Below are positions 1 to 9,000 of a DNA stretch of 34,267 nucleotides, in pieces. A program made the position numbers and the translations under genes. The stretch comes from an uncultured Neomegalonema sp. (lineage in GTDB: Bacteria; Pseudomonadota; Alphaproteobacteria; Rhodobacterales; Rhodobacteraceae). A model generated the notes under the pieces. That model saw nothing but the letters and a program-made list of their open reading frames with translations. It made no database searches and was not told the origin of the DNA. Position 1 is the stretch's first letter; each line of letters starts with the position of its first letter. The DNA lies in contig CALGNO010000086.1 of the NCBI GenBank assembly GCA_937958625.1, forward strand, positions 1-34,267, given 5' to 3'.

Positions 1-111
1 CCGTCCCTCAAACCTGCATCGCCCCGCCCGACATAGGAACGCATCCCCGTGGAGCCAGCCTCACTATGTCTCTGTACACATCTATGTAGCGCGGAATGTC
101 GCATGGCAATG

Positions 112-1182
112 CTAGCGCGGACGATAACCGGTCATTTCGAGATAACCGATACCGGCATCGGAGCCGGAGAGCCGGATCGGCCCCTCCCAATAGGGAAAAC
201 CGGTGCCATTCCAGCTTTGCGGATTGAGGGCCAGCGCCTCGACATCAAGACCGCGTCCGTCGATGCGCAAGCGCCAGCGGATCGGCACATCGCGCCCGGC
301 AACGAGCGCGGTTTCGAGAGGCTGCATCGAAATTGCCTGCGATGGAATCGGCGTGCTCGCCCCGTTAAGGTCAATCCAGTTTCCGGCAAAGTAGTGCTCG
401 CCGCCTTCGTGGCGCAGGCGGAACAGCATCACCTTTGCGCCGCTAGTCAGGTGCAATGAGAACCAGTCCCAGCCCTCCTGATCCGGGGCGAGGGGTTGTG
501 AACTCCATTCCCGGTCCATCCAACCTTGTCCCGAAACGGCAACCTCACGCTCGCCAAAACTCAATGCGCCCTCAACCTTAAAGAATGGCTGGCTGACATA
601 ATAGCTCGCCTGCCCCCGGTCGGATTTGACGCTGTACCCGCCGTCGCCCTGCTTTACCATCGGCGCATCGGTGGCAAAGCGCAGGTCATAGCCGAGTTTG
701 GGCGTTTCCACCCTCAGGCGCAGGGGCGAGAACGCGGCGCCTTCGCTGGCAAAGCGCCAATCGTCGATCCATGCCGCAAAAGGCTGCGCCACCGCGCCCG
801 CCTGTCCGACACCGCCGCGGGCGAGTTTTTCAGCGTGCAGATGTTCGTCGGCGCTGGTGATCGCGGCGTGGCCCATCCAGAATTGCTGACTCTCCCACCC
901 CTCGCGCTGGGGCGGTGGGGCGGCGGCTTGGCGAAATAAAGTGAACTGAGCGCCGTAGGCCGCGCCGTCCGCATCAGTCAGGTTTGCGGTCACATACCAC
1001 CACTCGATCCGGTAGGCCGGATGCGGGCCGTGATCGGCGGGGAAGATCAGCGCCCTCCCCGGCTGAACCCGCGCGAAGCCTTCGCCGGAACTACCCAGCC
1101 CCGCGAACCCCTCCTGCTGGGCGCGCGCGGGGAACGGGGCGGCGGCGAGCATTGCCAGGATCATGCGGCGGCTAACGCTCAT
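112..1182 (-). CDS. Secreted AttH/CrtC-like (hydroxyneurosporene synthase-fold) protein
   Basis: The protein belongs to the AttH/carotenoid 1,2-hydratase-like family, a double lipocalin-like fold usually annotated as a predicted secreted hydrolase. It has a Sec-type leader (SRRMILAMLAAAPFPARA) followed by family-typical patches: RIEWWYVTANL, QFTLFR, FWMGHAAI, GWMDREWSSQ and WDWFSLHL. Length is about 356 residues, normal for the family. The ATG at 1182 is preferred over an upstream in-frame TTG (1188). It overlaps the end of the permease gene by 11 bases, so the two are probably translated together. The family accompanies FtsX-type ABC exporters in many proteobacteria, which suggests a periplasmic accessory role with the transporter. 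A carotenoid hydratase role is unlikely because no crt genes are near. Family placement is firm; the reaction is unknown. Confidence 0.85.
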   Translation of the reverse strand: MSVSRRMILAMLAAAPFPARAQQEGFAGLGSSGEGFARVQPGRALIFPADHGPHPAYRIEWWYVTANLTDADGAAYGAQFTLFRQAAAPPPQREGWESQQFWMGHAAITSADEHLHAEKLARGGVGQAGAVAQPFAAWIDDWRFASEGAAFSPLRLRVETPKLGYDLRFATDAPMVKQGDGGYSVKSDRGQASYYVSQPFFKVEGALSFGEREVAVSGQGWMDREWSSQPLAPDQEGWDWFSLHLTSGAKVMLFRLRHEGGEHYFAGNWIDLNGASTPIPSQAISMQPLETALVAGRDVPIRWRLRIDGRGLDVEALALNPQSWNGTGFPYWEGPIRLSGSDAGIGYLEMTGYRPR

Positions 1183-3625
1183 CGGCAAACACCCTCAACA
1201 GGCGCATGGGCGCAATCGAGCGCAGGCGCAGCACCGGAATCAGGCTGGCAAGCAACGCCGTCACGAGCGCCAGCCCGACCAGCGCCAGCCATTGCAACGG
1301 AAACAGATGCAGCGGCAACCGCCAGCCAAACGCCTGCACATTCAACACCGCCACCAGACACCACGCCACCCCAAGACCCAGCGGTATCGCCAACAGCGCT
1401 GTGAGCAGCGCGAGGGCCAGCGTCTTGCCCATCTCCAACAACGCGAGTTTGCGCCGGGTCAGCCCCCCCGCCCAAAGCGGCGCGAGTTGTGGCAGGCGCA
1501 TCTCGGACAGGGTCAGCAGGCTCATGAACATCGCAATCCCGGCGACAATCATCGTCAGCACGTTCAGCGCCGCCGTCACCGCGAAGGTCTTTTCGAAAAT
1601 CCCCTTCGAGAACGCCTTGAGTGATGCCTGATCGATGATCTGGTTGTCGTTGAGATCAAAGCGGTCACGCAACGTTTCGATCATCGGCGCGATGTCATCC
1701 TGCGAGACGCGAACGCCTATCCCCGCGGCCCGTGAATCCGGGAAACGCGCCTTTACCGTCTCGATATCGCCGCTGATCTGGCCCTTGGGATTACCATAAT
1801 CGGGATAAATGCCGACGATACGCGGCTGCCAGTCGCCGAGGTCGAGACGGTCATTGAGAGCCAAGGACAGGCGCTGGGCCAGTTGCTCGCTGACCACCAG
1901 AGCATCGCCATCCACCATCGCATCCCAAATATCGGCGGTCTCGGCCTTCATCGGCCAGTGATCACGATAGCTGGGGTCATCGACAAAACCGACGACCGTC
2001 ACCGGCCAGCCCTCGACCCGTGCCTCGGCGCGCAGGGTCGGCAGCAGGGTCGAAACCTCGCTGCGCTCATTCAGGAAGGACAGCATCGCCTCGCTGCGCG
2101 CCGCATCGCCGGGATTGAGGTAAATCTCGGCAATCAGCCGTTGGTCTAGCCAGTCGGTAAAAGTTTTGCGGAACCCGTCCACCATCGTCCCGACGCCGAT
2201 ATTCGCGGCCAGTGCGAGCAGCAACGCCATCAGCGCCACCGACAATCCCGAAAGCTGCATCCGGCTATCGGCCCAGAACCACTGCGCCAGAGGCCGCCGC
2301 GCCGCCTGCTCGCCCCGGCGCAAAATCACCGACAGCAATGGCGGCAGGGCCAGCGCGCCGGCCAGTAGAATTGAGGCAAGAATCGCAAATCCCGCGACCA
2401 GACCATCGCCAACGAAGGTCAGGAGGAGCGCCACACCGGCCAACGCACCAGCGACCCAAGCCTGCCAGCGCAGCCATCGCCCTTGGGCCTCGCGCCACGC
2501 AAACCGCTGCGCCGTGGCGAGGGGCGACATGCGATAGGCCCGCGTCAGCGAATACGCGGCGGCCCCCAGCGCCCCGAGCAGGCTCATCCCCAGCCCCGCC
2601 AACCACCAGCGCGGCGATAGCGACAGGCTGCCCGGCACCTCGGCCCCGTAAAGACCATCGAGACTGGCGGCAACGTCGGGCATCAGGGCGGCGGCTATGG
2701 CGTAGCCGAGCACAACGCCCAGCGCCCCGCCGATAAAGGCCAGCGTCAGCAACTCGGCCAGCAACGCCGCCGTCAGACTGCGCGCCGAAACACCGCAGGC
2801 CCGCAAGGTGCGCAGCATGGGTAACCGCTGCTCGAAGGCCAGCGTGATCGCCGAGTAGACAATGAAAAGACCCACCAGAAAGGCCAACAGGCCGAAGGCA
2901 GTCAGGTTTAGGTGAAAGCTGTCGGTCAACCGATCCAGATCGCCCGCCGCCTCGTCCTCGGGCACTTGTTGCAACGGAATGTCGGTGACATCGGCGAGCG
3001 CGGCTGTTCCCAGCGGCGCATCGGGGTCAATCAGCAAGCGCGAAATCTGCCCCGGCAAATCCAGCACCGCCTGCGCGGCGCCAATATCCATGACGACCAC
3101 ACCCGGTGCCAGCCCCTCCGTAACTCGCAACGGCGGGAAAGCGCGGCCCGTATCGGCTACCGGCCCCTCTCCGATGCCCTGAAGCGTTTCCGCCGAGATC
3201 AACCCCTGCCATGGCGGGGTGAGAAAAGCTGCGAAGTCGTCTTCACCACCCTCCCCCCCTTGGGCATCGGGAGGGGTGACAGCGGCGGCTTCTGGCAGGC
3301 TCAGAGGTTCGATGCCGAGGATACGCAGGCTCTCGCCGCCAACCCTCACCCGCCCTTCCAGCACCGGCGACACAGCCCAACCGGCGCGGCGCAGGTCGGC
3401 GAATGCGGACTGCGAGAACCGCGCACCGCTGGCCAGCGCAAGGCTCTCTACCCGGTCCCCGCCCAGCATCTGCGCGGCCTGATCGTAACTGCTCCGCGCT
3501 TGCAGGTTCAACGCCTGCACCCCGCTCCAGAGTGCGGTGGCAATCGTCAACCCGGTCAAAAGTGCGAGCAATTGCAGGGGCCGCTTTCGCCAATGACTGA
3601 GGAGGGCGCGCAGAACCTCTTTCAT
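1172..3625 (-). CDS. YbbP-like FtsX-family ABC transporter permease
   Basis: This 817-residue inner-membrane permease has about ten predicted helices: one at the N-terminus (LLALLTGLTIATALWSG), a block near residues 243-360, three around 390-500 and three at the C-terminus. The two FtsX-type helix sets are separated by soluble, probably periplasmic, segments. Size and helix count resemble E. coli YbbP (about 800 residues, ten helices) rather than the four-helix LolC/MacB type. It would form the membrane channel for the ATPase encoded just upstream; their genes overlap by ATGA at 3622-3625. Related exporters are proposed to pull lipophilic substrates from the inner membrane, but nothing here identifies the substrate. 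The downstream AttH-like gene overlaps its 3' end. Confidence 0.88.
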   Translation of the reverse strand: MKEVLRALLSHWRKRPLQLLALLTGLTIATALWSGVQALNLQARSSYDQAAQMLGGDRVESLALASGARFSQSAFADLRRAGWAVSPVLEGRVRVGGESLRILGIEPLSLPEAAAVTPPDAQGGEGGEDDFAAFLTPPWQGLISAETLQGIGEGPVADTGRAFPPLRVTEGLAPGVVVMDIGAAQAVLDLPGQISRLLIDPDAPLGTAALADVTDIPLQQVPEDEAAGDLDRLTDSFHLNLTAFGLLAFLVGLFIVYSAITLAFEQRLPMLRTLRACGVSARSLTAALLAELLTLAFIGGALGVVLGYAIAAALMPDVAASLDGLYGAEVPGSLSLSPRWWLAGLGMSLLGALGAAAYSLTRAYRMSPLATAQRFAWREAQGRWLRWQAWVAGALAGVALLLTFVGDGLVAGFAILASILLAGALALPPLLSVILRRGEQAARRPLAQWFWADSRMQLSGLSVALMALLLALAANIGVGTMVDGFRKTFTDWLDQRLIAEIYLNPGDAARSEAMLSFLNERSEVSTLLPTLRAEARVEGWPVTVVGFVDDPSYRDHWPMKAETADIWDAMVDGDALVVSEQLAQRLSLALNDRLDLGDWQPRIVGIYPDYGNPKGQISGDIETVKARFPDSRAAGIGVRVSQDDIAPMIETLRDRFDLNDNQIIDQASLKAFSKGIFEKTFAVTAALNVLTMIVAGIAMFMSLLTLSEMRLPQLAPLWAGGLTRRKLALLEMGKTLALALLTALLAIPLGLGVAWCLVAVLNVQAFGWRLPLHLFPLQWLALVGLALVTALLASLIPVLRLRSIAPMRLLRVFADER

Positions 3626-4278
3626 GCGACCAGCTGTCCCCGCTCGAGTCGCGCCTGCCGCGACAACATCGCCGCGCTGCGCTCGCTATGGGTGACCATC
3701 AACAGAGCGCAATTGCTGCGCCGGACCAGATCGAGGGTCAGGTCCATGACGGCATCGCCGGTTTCTGCATCCAGATTGCCGGTCGGCTCGTCGGCGAGCA
3801 ACAGATCGGGCCGCGCCGCCAGCGCCCTGCCGATGGCGACCCTTTGCTGCTGCCCTCCCGAAAGCTGTTCAGGATAACGATCCGTCAGACCCGTGAGGCC
3901 GAGCCGCTCGGTCAATTCGTCCTGCCATTGCGAATCGTAGCGCCCTGCAAGCCGCGCCTGAAACGCCAGATTAGCCCCGACGCCAAGGCTGCCAATCAGG
4001 TTAAATTGTTGGAAGACAACCCCGACCCTGCCCTTGCGCAAACCGGCGCGGCCTGAATCAGACAGGCCAGTCACTTCGGTGTCGCCCAGATGGATGGTCC
4101 CTGAGTCAACGGTATCCAGACCGGCGACCAGATGCAGCAGCGTGCTCTTGCCCGACCCGGACTCCCCCATCAGCGCAAGGGTTTCACCGGCACCGAGGTC
4201 GAGACTGACCCCGCGCAAGACCGGCAGCGCGCCTTGGGGCGTCGCAAAGCTCTTGGAAACCTCTGCGACTTTCAGCAT
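3622..4278 (-). CDS. YbbA/LolD-type ABC transporter ATP-binding protein
   Basis: A 218-residue ABC ATPase with every catalytic motif: Walker A GESGSGKST, Q-loop VVFQQFNLI, signature LSGGQQQR, Walker B LLLADEPTGNLD and H-loop VTHS. It groups with the LolD/YbbA/MacB class, which energises FtsX-fold permeases by mechanotransmission instead of conventional substrate transport. It is the first gene of a leftward operon with the permease (ATGA overlap) and the AttH-like protein. An inverted repeat at 4337-4371 separates it from the response-regulator gene upstream. Class assignment is secure; YbbA rather than LolD is inferred from the ten-helix partner. Confidence 0.9.
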   Translation of the reverse strand: MLKVAEVSKSFATPQGALPVLRGVSLDLGAGETLALMGESGSGKSTLLHLVAGLDTVDSGTIHLGDTEVTGLSDSGRAGLRKGRVGVVFQQFNLIGSLGVGANLAFQARLAGRYDSQWQDELTERLGLTGLTDRYPEQLSGGQQQRVAIGRALAARPDLLLADEPTGNLDAETGDAVMDLTLDLVRRSNCALLMVTHSERSAAMLSRQARLERGQLVA

Positions 4279-4336
4279 CGGGGCAGCAGGTCGTTTCGGG
4301 CGGGATACATATGACTGTCCATGTCGCCCGACGTGC

Positions 4337-4371
4337 TTCGGCGCGGGTCACAATCAAGTGCCCGCGCCGAA
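4337..4371 (-). terminator. Hairpin between signalling gene and ABC operon
   Basis: Perfect 11-base inverted repeat, TTCGGCGCGGG at 4337-4347 and CCCGCGCCGAA at 4361-4371, with a 13-base loop. It lies 26 bases past the stop of the REC-HisKA gene and upstream of the ABC operon on the same strand, where a transcription end would be expected. No long T-run follows, so strict Rho-independence is uncertain. Confidence 0.5.
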
Positions 4372-4397
4372 ATGCCGTGTCGCCCGTGAAAGGTGGT

Positions 4398-5249
4398 TCA
4401 GTTCCGGCGCGCCTCGGCGCGGTCGACGATCCAAGTCCGATAGCGGACGAACCGGCGCTGGCGTGCGTCATAGGACTCGGCCTTGGTCTCGGACAGATCG
4501 AGCAAGTCGTCGATCAGCGCCCGCAACTGACGACTGCTCGAATTGATCGTGCGGCAATACGTGCGGTATTCTTCGGGCATTCCGACTTTCAACGCATCGC
4601 CCTCCATCGCCTGAGCAAAGCCCATGATCGCGTTGAGGGGGGTTTTCAGCTCACCGCCGAGATGAGAAAGAAACTCCGATTTGGAGAAATGAGCCGCCTC
4701 GGCGTTATCCCGGTCGCGCTTCAGGTCCGCCTGCTTTTCGAGGATCTCGACCTCCATCTCGAAACGCTTCATCGCGAAATCGAGCGAGCGCGCAAGAATT
4801 GGCCCGGAAAGGGCGTTTTTGTCGAGGAAGTCGAACGCCCCGGCTTGCAATGCGGCCTCTTCGGCGGCGCTGTCATTGCTGCCGGTCAGCACGATGACGG
4901 GGATACCAAGATCGCCCTCCATCTCCTCGAACAGTTCGGTCCCCTGTCTATTGCCGATGAAGTAATCGACCAGAACGATGTCGAACTCCTCTTCCTCCAA
5001 GGCCGTCACGGCATCGGTCAGATTGGAGACATGAACAGCGTGATAGCGTTCGGCTGCACGCTGCTTCAGCATCCGGTCGATGACGAAGAAGTCCGTCTTG
5101 TCATCGTCGATGACGAGAACCCTGCGACAGGATGCTGCAGCCGGAAACGACTCTTCGGAATTCGACACCGCAACGATCACCGGTCTTTTCGGAGCACTAC
5201 ATTCAACGGTGCCAAGGGGGCGCGCCATCTCGAGAGCTGCAGTCATCAT
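4398..5249 (-). CDS. Response regulator (REC) fused to a degenerate HisKA domain
   Basis: About 283 residues. An N-terminal tail is followed by a CheY-like receiver (about residues 43-160) with the acidic pocket DDD at 48-50, phosphoacceptor Asp95 (LVDYF), switch Thr (VLTGSND) and Lys144 (FLDK). A helical linker leads into a HisKA-like dimerisation domain (about 185-260) that reads FLSHLGGELKTPLNAI. Kinases normally have SHELRTPL here, so the phosphorylatable His is Gly199. There is no HATPase domain after it. The protein therefore cannot be an active kinase; it could be a receiver that docks on or dimerises with a HisKA partner, perhaps the large kinase encoded divergently at 6006. The ATG at 5249 follows GGGA; a TTG at 5276 is less likely. 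Confidence 0.85.
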   Translation of the reverse strand: MMTAALEMARPLGTVECSAPKRPVIVAVSNSEESFPAAASCRRVLVIDDDKTDFFVIDRMLKQRAAERYHAVHVSNLTDAVTALEEEEFDIVLVDYFIGNRQGTELFEEMEGDLGIPVIVLTGSNDSAAEEAALQAGAFDFLDKNALSGPILARSLDFAMKRFEMEVEILEKQADLKRDRDNAEAAHFSKSEFLSHLGGELKTPLNAIMGFAQAMEGDALKVGMPEEYRTYCRTINSSSRQLRALIDDLLDLSETKAESYDARQRRFVRYRTWIVDRAEARRN

Positions 5250-5294
5250 CTTGATCGTCCCGTCAACTAAGTTCAATAACAGACACGAACAAAA

Positions 5295-5323
5295 TTGACG
5301 AATACCGTAAATGATATCTTAAT
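5295..5323 (+). promoter_or_regulatory. Possible sigma-70-like promoter in the AT-rich gap
   Basis: TTGACG at 5295-5300 and CTTAAT at 5318-5323 are separated by exactly 17 bases. The first box is a strong match to a -35 element; the second matches four of six bases of a -10 element. If used for the large kinase it would give a leader of about 680 bases. This is pattern matching only. Confidence 0.2.
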
Positions 5324-5660
5324 CAGGAAGCATTACTCGCTTCGAATTTTAAATAAAACTTCTCGCAATTGAATTAGTTCAGAGTTTTGAATATTCGTTA
5401 TTTAAAAAATACGCTTAAAATTTTATCTTACTCCGTATACGCTAAAGTGCCGAATGCGTTTCTTAGTCATACTTTCTTAAGCGCTATACCGCGATGAATG
5501 TTCAATGAATATTAAACGACCGCATCATCAAACAGCGATAGGCCCGGGAGGCGTGCGGGCAGCGATCAGAAAGAGGCTTCGCCGTCCTGCCAACAAAACA
5601 TTGACGTCCCGCCTTAGTCTAAAGCCAGGGTTCTCCTGCTTTTTGAAGACTTCGGCCAAA

Positions 5661-5852
5661 TTATACGCCCGCGTTCGAGCACACAATTTTCCTGGTGGCG
5701 GCCAGCAACGCCTGTTGCTTGCGAACCATTCTGCCAAGCTGTTCATGCTGGCGCTGGATGAGAGCCATCCGGTCGCAAGGCGTGCGGCTCGCGGCGGACA
5801 TCGACACAACCCCGGTGTCTCTGCTCGATTGTTCGGCTCTAGTATTCATCAT
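5661..5852 (-). CDS. Possible small protein of unknown function
   Basis: A 63-codon reading frame in the second half of the long intergenic gap. The N-terminal half is unremarkable. The C-terminal half (IQRQHEQLGRMVRKQQALLA) looks like a basic amphipathic helix, which is why it is listed. CGGGG lies about nine bases before the first of two tandem ATG codons. It could be a genuine short protein linked to the signalling genes, or a chance frame in GC-rich DNA. No family was recognised. Confidence 0.25.
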   Translation of the reverse strand: MMNTRAEQSSRDTGVVSMSAASRTPCDRMALIQRQHEQLGRMVRKQQALLAATRKIVCSNAGV

Positions 5853-6005
5853 GGTCGGCCCCGTTCAATGTGTCCCTTGCGGCCATGATAGCTGTACAGT
5901 GTTTCCAATCAGTTCGGTTTTCTGGTTTAAATCGAGTAAATCGGTTTTCGGAGAGCACCGGCCTGCTGGCGCACCTCCAAGGGCATGGGAGCGAATAGAT
6001 TGGCG

Positions 6006-9000
6006 ATGACGGATTTCGAAGCGGAGTTGAGTAAAAATCGACCCACCAAGATCGTGGCCATCGGCGCATCCGCCGGCGGGCTTGAGCCGTTCGAAAAGTT
6101 CTTCGACAACATGAGCCCGGACTCGGATTGCTCGTTCGTTGTCATCCAGCACCTGTCACCGGATTTTCGCAGCATGATGGGCGAGTTGCTGAACCGCCAT
6201 TCGAGTATGCCGATCCTGCAAGCCCAGCAAGACCTCGAAATCGAGCCGAATACGATCTATCTGAACCCCGCGCGGATGAATATGGCCGTGAAGGGAGGGA
6301 AGTTCGTCCTGACCCCCGTCACCTCGCGCGATACCCTGCACCTGCCCATCGACGTGTTTCTCACCTCCCTCGCCGAAGAGCAGGGAGCGAACGCGGTCGC
6401 CATCATCCTGTCCGGCACCGGCAGCGACGGCACGAAGGGCGTGCAGGCGATCAGCAACGCGGGCGGCAGCGTGCTGATTCAAGACCCGGTATCGGCAAAG
6501 TTCGACGGGATGCCGGAGGCCGCGATGAAGAGCGTGCGCCCCGATGCCATCGCGACACCCCAGAAACTGGCCACCATCGTCGGTCGCCTCGCGCGCGGTG
6601 AACCCATCGCCGACAAGACTGACGACGATGACAAAGAACCCGCCGATCCCGAAACCCGCGTCTTCGAGATTCTTCACGAACGCTTTGGCCTCGACTTCAA
6701 CCACTACAAGAGTGCAACGATCCAGCGGCGGCTGACCCGGCGCATGGACCTGCTCGCACTGCCCGACATGACCCGCTATGTGGAGCGGCTGGAGGCGGAC
6801 AGGAACGAAGCGGACGAACTATACGCCGAGTTCCTGATCGACGTGACGACCTTCTTCCGCGACAGTGCCGCCTTCAGTGTGCTGGATCATCAGGTTATCC
6901 CGCCCCTGATCGACGCAATGTCGGCAACGCGGCAGGTCCGGGTCTGGATTCCCGGTTGCTCGACGGGACAGGAGGCGTATTCCATCGCCATGCGGCTTGC
7001 GGAAGAAGCACGCAAGCGGCAAGTCACCCCGAATATCAAGATCATCGCGACCGACGTTCACCAGCGGTCCGTCGATGCCGCCAGCTTTGGCGTCTATTCC
7101 ACCGACGAGCTAAGCCCGGTTTCCGAGGAACTGCGCAACCGATACTTCAAGCAGACCGGGTCGAACTGGCAAGTCCGGCCTTTCCTGCGTCAGATGCTCG
7201 CCTTCAGCACCCATAACGTGCTGAGCGATCCGCCCTTTACCCGGATCGATCTGGTCAGTTGCCGCAACATGCTGATCTATTTCAAGGAAGTCGCGCAGAA
7301 CAAGGCGATTGCCAATTTTCACTTCTCTCTGGTCAAGAATGGCTTTCTGCTGCTCGGGCCAAGCGAAACCGTCGGCGAGTTGTCGAAGGAATTCGATCAG
7401 ATCGATCAGAAGTGGCGTCTGTTCTCCAAAAAACGCGACGTACGTCTGGCCGAGGCCATAGCGCAACTGCCCCTGGGCGGACGCGGCCATAAATCCCGGC
7501 CAACCGGGTCTACGATGACGAGCGAGATGTCGCAGAACCGTCGACTCTATGACCGCTCGCTCGATATTGTGCTGAAACGCTATGCGCCGCCCGGATTTTT
7601 GCTGAAAAGCTCCGGCGAGGTCGTTCGCATTTTCGGCGACGCTTCACGCTTCATCGATATCAGTGAAGGCGATTTCTCGCAGCAAATCAGCGGACTTGTG
7701 CGCAGAAACCTGCACGCGGTCGTTTCCGCTGCCCTCGACCGCGCAAAGCTGCCCAAGACGTTGCCGTTTGAACGCAAGATCGTGGTCGATGAAGAAAGCG
7801 GCGACCGCTCGCATCTGACGGTAAAGCTCGAATCCCTGCATGACCGCGAGGGCGACAGCGAGCAACTGCTGCTGACCATCCACGAGGAGAGCCGGGGCCG
7901 AGCCTCCGCCATGGCCTTGTCGCCGGTCGAAGTCCAGTCGGACGACATCGAAACCGTCCTGCTGCTGCGGCAACGGATCGAAGATCTGGAGCTGCAATTG
8001 ACCGCAGCCGAGGAAACCCTGCAAACGACGGTCGAGGAACTGGAAACCTCGAACGAAGAATTACAGGCCACAAACGAAGAGCTGATGGCCTCGAACGAGG
8101 AATTGCAGAGTACCAACGAGGAGCTGCATTCGGTCAACGAAGAACTCTACACCGTCAGCGCCGAGCACCAGCGCAAGATTACCGAACTGACCGAGCTCTC
8201 CAGCGATATGGAGCATCTGCTGCAATCGACGGGCATCGGCACCATTTTCGTGGATGAAAAACTCTGCGTCCGGCGGTTTACCCCGGCGGCGGTCGAGACC
8301 TTTAATTTGGTCGAGCACGATATCGGCCGTCCGATTGCCCATATCACGACCCGCTTTCACGAACCGACCCTCACGGAAAAGCTGTCGCATATCATCGAAA
8401 CCGGCGAGAGTGTCGAACAGGAGATTGTCGTCGGCGACAAAACCCTGTTGCTGCGTGCCCTGCCCTACAAGGTCAATGACGAGGGCGTCTCGGGTGCCGT
8501 CATCACCATGATCGACGTAACGGCCCTAAAGGAAGCCAAGCTGAAGGTCGAGGAACTCGCCCTGCGATATGAGAATATTGTCGAGGACATCGACCACTTC
8601 ATGATGCGCTGGGATGCCAATGACGGAAAGATCACGTTCTGCAACGACGCTTTCTGCAAGGTCACAGACCGCAAGCGCGAGCGGATTCTGGGCCGGACTC
8701 TCGAAGAGGTCATCGCCCCCGAACAGGCGGACAAGCTGATCCAGTGCACTGGCGACCTCGCCATCGGCGATGCAACTAACTTTCTGCTCGAAGAAACCGA
8801 AACGGCGGGGCGTCCGGTCTGTTACGAGGGCATCGTGCGCGCCGTTGCCGATAATGATGGCGCGTTGGTCGAGTATCAGGCCGTGGGCCAGGATATTACC
8901 GAAGCGACCGCTTATCGTGTCGCGCTGGAAAAACTGTCGCGCCTGACCTTCGATATCGACAAGCCGCTAAAGCCGAGTATCCGAGAAGCCCTGACAATCG

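Larger units (their letters stand above)
5250..5984. other. Long AT-rich intergenic region between divergent signalling genes
   Basis: About 735 bases separate the two divergent signalling genes. The part from about 5280 to 5510 is strikingly AT-rich compared with the rest of the window, with runs such as TTTAAAAAATAC and CTTAAAATTTTATC. The part from 5520 onward returns to normal composition and holds only a weak small reading frame. No recognised protein, tRNA or repeat was found. It must contain the promoters of both flanking genes and could hold a regulatory RNA or binding sites for a nucleoid protein or regulator. Confidence 0.6.

Noticed and set aside
2912-3877. 321-codon plus-strand frame opposite the ABC permease and ATPase genes
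   Set aside because: Composition shadow; the opposite strand encodes intact transporter motifs and a normal operon overlap.
8030-8160. Short repeated DNA words that could suggest a tandem repeat or CRISPR
   Set aside because: They encode heptads of a coiled coil (NEEL pattern) in the CheB-CheR kinase and are not equally spaced identical repeats.
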